The notes beneath the pieces are model-generated. The model had not been told where the DNA came from. It saw only the letters and a list, made by a program, of their open reading frames with translations, and made no database searches. Positions 56,641 through 64,000 of a DNA stretch of 64,000 nt are shown one piece after another; the stretch's first letter is position 1; each line of letters begins with the position of its first letter. Source of the DNA: Aquarana catesbeiana (taxonomy: Eukaryota; Chordata; Amphibia; Anura; Ranidae); contig NC_133328.1 in the NCBI RefSeq assembly GCF_042186555.1, positions 496,957,106 to 497,021,105 on the forward strand, given 5' to 3'. A program made the position numbers and the translations under genes.

Positions 56641-58336
56641 ATAGGCTGCAGGCAGCGGGACTGGATGGTGCGCCTGTGCCTTCCGCCTGCACCTTAACAC
56701 CGGGATCTCATGCACCAGGGATCAACTTAGTGGGCCTAATACATAGAGACATTGCTGTGTATATAGAGCAGTGTAAATGCCAGTGTACTATGTGTGAGTG
56801 GGAGAGGAATAGACTCATCTAAGGTTTCTTAGTGCTTTAGCATTCTGAATTTGGCTCTTGTAGATGGCAGTAAAATGTAGCATAAAAAAGGCAGTAAACA
56901 ATTGATTTTCCTGCCAAGGAATCTGAATACTCCCTCTTCTAGTAATTTTACAGCAACCCATTCACAAGTTCAGATTGTGTATTTTCCTTGCCACAGTTAA
57001 GTAGATAACTCCCTGTAAATGCCATCTTCTTTATTGATGCTTTGACCAGCCCAATTCAGACACTTGTATGACTTACTGCATATGTATGAGCACAATGAAT
57101 AGGAAAACAAAGAATACAATTTCCAATAGAAATTGGACAAACCCAGTGTTCATATGACATTACGTATATACCGATCTACTCTATTATGTCGTTTTACATG
57201 CTTGTTATCTGTAGTTTCCATGACAACATTGGACAGCCACATATATTTATCCAGTGGCTTGTCTTCTCTGGAGCTATGAGCTCAAATTGATGCCGCTGTT
57301 TTCCGAGGTAGAACAGTGAGAATAAGATGCGTTTGTTGAACCAGAGTCTTGCACAACGACAGGAAAGTAAGGCCAGGAAATAGGAGTGATGCTTGAGAAT
57401 ACAGAAAGAAGTAAGATGCAAGGCGCTGGTTTCCTTTTCAATGATTTCAGTAAATATTCCAAGCTGTTTGCTTCTGGCTAGCACTTTGTTTTCATCTAAG
57501 GGCTTATTCACACAGCAGGCATGCAGAGCTTCTACTACTGCTGAGCTGCATGCAGGCAGCCCATAGAAAGTGAATGGATACCCATCAGATGTATGGGCTC
57601 ACCCACACAGCCAAGTTTGACAGGTGCATGAACCCGTACATACAGGCTCTGCGGAAACATGCAGATGGTATGCTTTCAGAAACCTTTTAGCAATCTATAG
57701 GAAAATAAATTCCTGAGTATATAATAAGGTTTGTCAGTGGGGATGGTTTGTTGGCAAGCTACCAAGACATTTACATTTTACTGTAACTGTAGGTACTGTA
57801 TATAGGATGTTAAAGGGGGACTAATAGCTGTAACACTTACCTCTGTTTCAACAGTTCCACCAGGTCCCTCCCTAGTGCCAGCACTTTCTCCCTGGCCAGT
57901 ACGATTGTCCAGCGTGAGATGACATCACTCCATGCATGGCCAGGAGTGCAGTCATCTTGGCACACAGGCAGCTTGGACTGCAGCTCAGTGTACATTCTAC
58001 AAGGTATTGTGAACAGGCAGGTACGTGTTTTGTGTGTGTGAGTGTGTGTGTGAGTGTGTTTTTTTATTTATTTATTTTTTATAACTGGAGTAAGAGCCGG
58101 TCTGTTCACAATTAGTTATATTTTTCCAACTAAAGCTCCACTTTATCAGTTTATTTAGAATTTTCTATTTCCAGGTAATGCATTTTTTGGTGATTTAATA
58201 TGCAATGCAAGCTCTAGAATTTTTAGTTACTGTTTTATCCATTTTTGGGGTGGAACTACAGACAGTGTATATGCACAGGAACCTATGGAGTAAGGCTCAC
58301 ACCTTTTTTAGGCTCATTCACATCTCTGTGCTTTTA
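56641..58336. other. No gene recognised
   Basis: Mostly unique A/T-rich DNA. A minus-strand frame of 105 codons (57194-57511) has no family signature. GGGCTTATTCACACAGCAGG (57500) looks like one end of a miniature element without a found partner. Confidence 0.4.
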
Positions 58337-59777
58337 GGCTCCATGCACACTGGACCTGATAAACTGCAGTTTTTATTGGAGTTTGGGCGTTTTTTTTTTT
58401 TTTAAAAGCCCATAAACTCCACTCTATGTTAGCCTATGTGTCCATGCACACATGGACGTTTTTTAGCTTTAATGAGCAGTGGAGTTTATGGGCTTTTTTC
58501 TGAACGCCAGAAATTCACGTTCAAGAGGCATTCAAGAGCAGTACTGGAAATGCCAGACATCGGTAAAAGGTGTTAAACGAGGGCGTAAAAAGAGCGTTAA
58601 GCCTCGTTTGGCATTTCTCTGCCTCTATTCAAAATCAATGATGTCACAGTCCCATCATGCATCGGGGATGTGACGTAATAAGGGGCGGGGTCACCGGATG
58701 ACATCACCCGGTGACTGCGCCCCATGCCAATATAAGTCGTTGCGCACCGCTCACTCGGCATTACAGCAGGAGAGAGCATCGTTTCAACATTAGAAGAAGA
58801 CCGGAAGGAAGAAGAAGACGGAGAAGACCGGGCCACCGCTAGCAAAAGAGCGTCAAAAGAGCAGAAGATAGCGGAGGAGCCCAGCAGAAGAACCGCAGAC
58901 CGGGAGAAGAGGCCGGATAGCGTGGAGAAGAAAGAAGAGACCCCCGAAGTCGGAAGAGACCCCCGGAGCGGACTAATAAACTACTTTAAAAACCTGTGTA
59001 GTGTGTTTTATTTTTGACACTTTTTTCCCCCAGGTGAATGGGTAGGGGTACGATGGACCCCATACTCATTCACATAGGGTGGGGGGCCGGGATCTGGGGG
59101 CCCTTATTAAAGGGGGCTCCCAGATTCCGATAAGCCTCCCGCCCGCAGACCCCAACAACCAACGGCCAGGGTTGTCGGGAAGAGGCCCTTGCCCTCATCA
59201 ACATGGGGACAAGGTGCTTTGGGGTGGGGGGGGTGCAGCGCCCCCCCCCCCGCCCCGAAACACCTACCCCCATGTTGAGGGCATGCGACCTTGTATGGTT
59301 CGGGGGGGGGACGCTCACTCGTCCCCATCCCCTTTCCTGAACGGCCGGGCTGCGTGCTCGGATAAGGGTTTGGTATGGATTTTGGGGGGCCTCCACGCTG
59401 TTTTTTTGGTGAAGGGGGTTCCCCTTAAAATCCATACCAGACCGAAGGGCCTGGTGTTGTCTGAGGGGGGAACCCCACGCCAATTTTTTTTTCATTTTGG
59501 CGAGGGTTCCCCTTCATCCTCAGCACACAAGTCGCACTGCAAGTCAGATCATGATGATCCGACTTGCAGTGCGACTTCTATTCAAATCAATGGGCTCCAA
59601 TAGGGAATCATTGATTTTGAATGGAGGCAGAGAAACGCGGTTAAAAGCTAGTGCCGCTAAACGTGCATTGACGGCAATGCAAAACGCTGATAAAATTGCG
59701 TACTTAAAGCAGCATTTTCCTGCCAGCAATCCGACGTTCAGAACAGCCGTTTTATGAGCTCCAGTGTGCATGGAGCC
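58337..59777. mobile_element. PIF/Harbinger-like non-autonomous element, 1.44 kb
   Basis: GGCTCCATGCACACTGGA and TCCAGTGTGCATGGAGCC are perfect 18-bp inverted ends flanked by TTA (58334-58336, 59778-59780). Subterminal stretches also pair (CTCTGCCTCTATTCAAAATCAATGA with its inverse at 59605-59635). The middle has a purine-rich GAAGAAGACCGG block (58790-58960) and GC-rich repeats around 59080-59330. Frames of up to 174 codons show no transposase motif. Confidence 0.75.
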
Positions 59778-59916
59778 TTATAGTGTTATTCCACTTTTGC
59801 AGCAAAATTGGAATAACACCTACTTTATATTTGTTACATGTTCTCATTTACATAGAATAGCTTGTTGTTTACCATTTAAGATGCTCTCTTATGTAAATCC
59901 AACAATGAAAAACGCT

Positions 59917-60080
59917 ATGTACAGCTCCAATTCCAAAAAAGTTAGGACACCATGTAAAATCTACATAAAAACAGAATGCAATGATTTGAAAATCTCATTA
60001 ACCCATATTTTATTCACATTAGAAAATAGATAATGTATCAGATGTTTATGCTGAGAAAACCAATTTAAGAAAATAAGGTA
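59917..60080. repeat. Tc1/mariner-type terminal fragment
   Basis: TACAGCTCCAATTCCAAAAAAGTTAGGACACC, then ACATAAAAACAGAATGCAATGATTTG and CATATTTTATTCACATTAGAAAATAGATAA, matches the terminal region of a Tc1-type family known to me from fish and frogs. No transposase is attached. Confidence 0.65.
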
Positions 60081-60229
60081 TTTTTTAAAATTGAATTGAA
60101 TGCATTAAGGTAAAAAAAAAAACTTCTGCTATTACAACCACTTTAAGTGTATTTTTTTTTAATGTGACAGTAAAAGCGGAAATTTACGCATGCATTTTTT
60201 GACACATTGTGCATGTCATTTATATGTAG

Positions 60230-60900
60230 TACAGCTTATCTCTATATGTACTATATGTACTGCATTTTTATAAAAACACTTTCAGGATTTTTTTATTTTT
60301 ATTTATTTTTTGCTATTTGCTCTCTCTAAAAATGTATAGATGTGAGAACCTTGCTGAAATAAACTGGACACAATTCTTGATGCAATTTCGTGTGATCATG
60401 CAATAGAATACTAACACAAGCAGGTGTGAGTGGGTCAATGGTTTAGGCCTCCCTAAATGGCAGTAAGGAATCCTTGGCAGATGGTTGGCTGCTGCCTTGT
60501 TTACATTCAGGCTCTATTCATACCTATGTGTTTCTGTGTGTTGTACATACATTGTGCATTTTATTCATGCTGTACATTATACATCTCTACATGCTGGAAA
60601 GCTCATTGGCACACATGTCAATAAAGCCAGCCTTATATTAGGACACCAGGCTGAACATACTGATTTCTGTTTACCCACATTTATCTGCATTTGACCGCTT
60701 CAAAGCTTCTGCTCCACAGACAATAGCCAAGTTCAGTAGCTGATATGGAAACGCATTTGTTAATTAGCAAATTGACAAATCAACTGACACACAGAAAATG
60801 ACTGCTTTCCTAATCACGTAGCTGCACACCCCTTCTGAATAGGTCTAAAATGTGCTTTGTTTACTCTGCAGACCAGTAACACCCAGACAAGGACATAGAG
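60230..60900 (-). repeat. Dispersed repeat, inverted partner of 54650-55345
   Basis: Contains GAGAACCTTGCTGAAATAAACTGGACAC, CATACATTGTGCATTTTATTCATG, CCACAGACAATAGCC and TTTGTTAATTAGCAAATTGAC, the inverse of the blocks in the 54.6 kb copy. Confidence 0.7.
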
Positions 60901-61984
60901 ACTCCTGAACGGGGTGATCCAAAATGACAGGTGTTAGGCTTTAGCCACGTTTGCGCTTAGAAGCGTTTGTTAAAATGAAAAACATCTGTAAAGGAAACAC
61001 TGCTAAACGCAAGTTACCGCGTTTAGCAGCATTTACAAGCTGTTACAAGCATTTGGCGTTTCAAGTGCCTCTGAACATCTGTCTGGACCCATTTTTTTGC
61101 ATTCCAAAAAAAGCTTCTAAACTCAACTGCCTAGAAACTACTATAAATGACCCTGTGTACATGTACTGATAACATAGAGGAGAGTTCAGGGGCAGCTGGA
61201 AAAAATGCCCAACAGCTCCTAAACATACGTTTACCAGCAGCAGTGTACATGAGGTCTTAGGGGGCAAAAGCTCCATCTTCTACATACAAATCACCTTTTA
61301 TGTGGCCATTTGTTTGTATGAGTTAATAGCGGATCTTTTTTTGCTTTCCAGATGTGAAAATAAATTGTGCAGTGGCTCGGTTCATCATACTGAGATGCAG
61401 GAGTGAATTCAGGAGTGTACCTGCCGTTTACTTTGCAAGGCTTGTCATTTAAAACACATAGTTCAAAAAAAATCCAATGATGTTTCAATAAAACAATCCA
61501 TTTAAATTACAGCATTCGCCTGTTCACAATTTAAGCTGACACTTTGTGGGCAGATCCAGTAGACAGAAGGATTCAGCTTCTTTACTGAAGCATTTGACAG
61601 CATCTTGTGTTTGCTTTAAAGGCTACATGCTGCAGCAGTCACTTAAAGCAGGGGATACAATAAACTGTACGTGTTTTCTCTGTGTAGCTGGAACGTTTCT
61701 TAGATATGCAAGAAAATGAACACTAGCGCAGCTTCCTTCAGGGTTGAGATATGTTATTAGAGATGCTAATTGCGGAAACAAGGGTTTTTCTCACTCTTCA
61801 GGGGCAGGTAAAAAGACCTTTCTCTTGATGCCGAGCCTTTTCTTCATTTTGTACAAGTCCATACATACTTTCTGATATCACATTTTAGTTGTGTGGCCCT
61901 TTCGTTTTGTCATATACTTCAGTCAGAGGTGGACACAGATGCCAAAGGGCCCCCTGTGCAAAAACCTTTTATGGGCCCTACATT
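60901..61984. other. No gene recognised
   Basis: Possible degraded MITE at 60940-61260 (TTAGGCTTTAGCCACGTTTGCGC..., AAACGCAAG/CTTACCGCGTTT words). The rest is unique. Confidence 0.4.
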
Positions 61985-62545
61985 CAACTAGAGCAATACT
62001 TTGAACAATGTGTGCTGTGTGTCTGGATGAAAAGTGGAAAGGCACAGAATCCAAGTTGCATGAGGTCCAGTGTGAAGTGTCCATAGTCAGTGATGATTTG
62101 GGGAGCCATGTCATCTGCTGGTGTTGGTCCACTGAGTTTTATAAAGTCCAAAGTCAGCTCAGCCCTCTACCAGGAAATTATAGAGCACTTCATGCTCCTC
62201 TCTGCTGACCAGCTTTATGGAAATGCTGATTTCATTTTCCAGCAGGACTTGGCACCCACACTTCCAAAAGTACCAATACCTGGTTTAATTATCATGGTAT
62301 CACTGTGCTTGATTGGCCAGCAAACTCATCTGACCTAAACCCCATAGAGAATCTATGGGGTATTGTCAGGAAGAAGATGAGACACCAGACCCAACAATGC
62401 AGATGAACTGAAAGCCACTATCAAAAAAACTTGTGCTTTCATAACACCTCAGTAGTGCTAGAGGCTGATCGCCTCCATGCCACGCTGCTTTGATGTAGTA
62501 ATTCATGCAAAAGGAGCCCTGACTAAGTATTGAGTACATAGTATA
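61985..62545 (+). pseudogene. Tc1/mariner transposase remnant
   Basis: In shifting frames it reads SIVSDDLGSHVICWCW / MIWGAMSSAGVGPLSF, KVSSALYQEIIEHFML, LYGNADFIFQQDLAP (the second catalytic D region), DWPANSSDLNPIENLWG (third acidic residue region) and NADELKATIKKT, LIASMPRCFDVVIHAKGA. This is the C-terminal two thirds of a Tc1-type DDE transposase with several stops and shifts. The N-terminal DNA-binding part is missing. Confidence 0.8.
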
Positions 62546-62843
62546 CTGTACATGGATATACTTTCAGTAAGCTAACATTTCTGTGTTAAAAATCCTTTTT
62601 TTATTGGTCTTATGTAATATTCAAATTTTCTGAGATACTGAATTTTGGGTTTTCACTAGCTGTAAGTCATAATCATCAACATTAAAAGAAATGCTTGAAA
62701 TATATCACTCTGTGTGTAACGCATTTATATCAAATTATATGAGTTTCACTTATTGGATTACTGGAATAAATTCACTTTTTGATGATATTCTTATTTTTTT
62801 TGAGATTACAGAGATGCACCTGCACGGTTCTTAATATGTTCCT

Positions 62844-63290
62844 GTAAGGCAGGAAGTGAAGTAGGGGCTTTGCTCAGCACCAATTGGGTGTTAAAAAACC
62901 AGGAGCACAGTTAGGACATCTGGATGAAGGCTTCTTACTTTTCTCTCCTGCCCTAGAAGTGAGCATTGTCTCAGTCTACATAACAAAGGAAGAGGTCCTA
63001 GCAACAATGGCCCCAATATACTAGAGGCACATAGTCTGTCCCAATGATATGTCCACCCCTGGGTTCATTTATGGTTTGTATTATGTGCTGGTTAGGCAGG
63101 AAGTGAAGTAGGTGTGCTGCTTGGCACTACTTGAATATTAAAAGCCAGGAGCCAAGTTAAGACGACATAATGAGTGCCTCTCACCTGCCCTGAAAGTGAG
63201 CTGTGTCTTGGTGTACTTAATAGAGGAAGAGGTCCTAGCAGTAATGGCCCCTAAGTTTTAGGGGTGCAAAGTCAGCTATAATGGTACATC
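62844..63290. repeat. Tandem duplication, two diverged ~220-245 bp units
   Basis: Unit 1 (62844-63090) and unit 2 (63091-63290) share AGGCAGGAAGTGAAGTAGG, AGCCAGGAGC(C/A)(A/C)AGTTA, CTGCCCT.GAAGTGAGC, GAGGAAGAGGTCCTAGCA and AATGGCCCC in order. No coding content. Confidence 0.75.
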
Positions 63291-64000
63291 CTAAATTAAT
63301 TTAAAGGGATGTTGCTTTATTTTATTTTTTGCAGAAAAAGTCATGTTCGAACTTAACTTTTGTGTAGCTTGCTTGATGAAACCGTGAGAACAAATGATCT
63401 GTTTTCATGTAAAACACTTGCAATGGTAAACTGATTGTTTCAAAGTATTAAAATATTTTTTTAAATTATGAATGTGTACTGTTAAATAACTGAAGTGAGT
63501 TTTTCTGCACACATTCTGCAAGGGCTCTGTGCCCTGTTCACACCACAACACTGGTGTCACCTGTAGATTTTTTTTTTCTGCGCAGAAATCTGCAATGTGT
63601 ATAAAACTAACTGGACCTCAAGCCATCAAATGGTTGGTAACATTACTGATCGCATGTGCAGCACAATAGCAACTGCAGATCTAACGTAGGTTAAGATGGT
63701 AGCTGTCTTGCCTGTAAAGGATAGGAGGGTTTAGTTCCACCTTAAATACCTGTAGCATGTTTAGTCCACAATGATATTTTCTATGTTAGGTTGCAGCCAC
63801 TAGAGGGTACACTACTCTTTATCAGACAATTCAATCATCTGTGTTGAAACATTTTTAAGAACATTGTGTACAGGACCAGCTGCCAGGAAAATCTATTGTA
63901 ACTTTTAAGCTGGGAAGCATTTGTTCAGAAAGAGATTTAACTTGTAGCCATTCATAGACCTTGACTGAGTTAAGTGCAATCAGAACATTCATTTCAGTAA
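63291..64000. other. No gene recognised
   Basis: A/T-rich unique-looking sequence. GGGCTCTGTGCCCTGTTCACACCAC (63522) resembles a MITE end with no partner seen. Confidence 0.4.

Noticed and set aside
59079..59603. 174-codon frame within the 1.44 kb Harbinger-like element
   Set aside because: Composition is G/P-rich low complexity, frames are open on both strands, and no transposase or Myb-like motif is visible.

Overview
The window reads as non-coding, repeat-dense vertebrate nuclear DNA. It is most likely from a frog of the ranid type. That is an inference from the mix of repeats: DIRS retrotransposons with a tyrosine recombinase, a Tx1/L1-type LINE, a Penelope-like element, many hAT and PIF/Harbinger-like miniature elements, and three copies of a ~1 kb repeat with ends of the form TTAACCACTT...AAGTGGTTAA that I know as common in ranid genomes. 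No bacterial, organellar or viral gene arrangement was seen.

The only hint of a host gene is a GC/CpG-rich stretch at about 7.6-8.05 kb. It holds a short reading frame running straight into a consensus splice donor (ATG at 8010, GTAAGT at 8047), so the rest of the window may be a long first intron. No further host exon was recognised.

Layout. 1-7 kb: an apparently intact 5.7 kb Penelope-like element (PLE) on the minus strand, inside an older miniature element, with a perfect 14-bp target duplication. 7-12.3 kb: candidate promoter and exon, a 0.9 kb minisatellite and small DNA transposons. 12.5-14.5 kb: a DIRS fragment split by a hAT element. 14.8-20.3 kb: a nearly complete but broken DIRS element (minus). 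21.4-26.4 kb: a hAT MITE and a badly decayed third DIRS (plus). 26.9-28.3 kb: a small palindromic element with a 15-bp duplication and a ranid-repeat fragment. 28.3-34.8 kb: mostly unique sequence with MITEs. 34.8-40.8 kb: a 6 kb L1-type LINE (minus) with a 12-bp target duplication and its RT core deleted. 41.5-55 kb: MITEs, ranid repeats and a 1.07 kb palindromic element at 48-49 kb. 55-64 kb: an LINE 3' end, a 1.44 kb Harbinger-like element and Tc1/mariner remains.

The most interesting object is the PLE. A Tyr/Gly/Gln/Arg-rich, FUS-like ORF1 overlaps, in the -1 frame, an intact DKG-RT-GIY-YIG reverse transcriptase frame that has no usable ATG of its own. A T TTT TTA heptamer in the correct phase sits at the start of the overlap, as expected for programmed -1 frameshifting. 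The element is bounded by 861-bp inverted arms with one mismatch seen. The arms run exactly from the element's 5' end to the ORF1 start codon, carry a hammerhead-ribozyme-like motif, and are followed on the 3' side only by a 149-bp tail. Two non-coding elements (26.9 and 48.1 kb) share this lopsided layout of flush arm, inverted arm, unique tail and 14-15 bp target duplication. They may be non-autonomous partners of PLE-type machinery.
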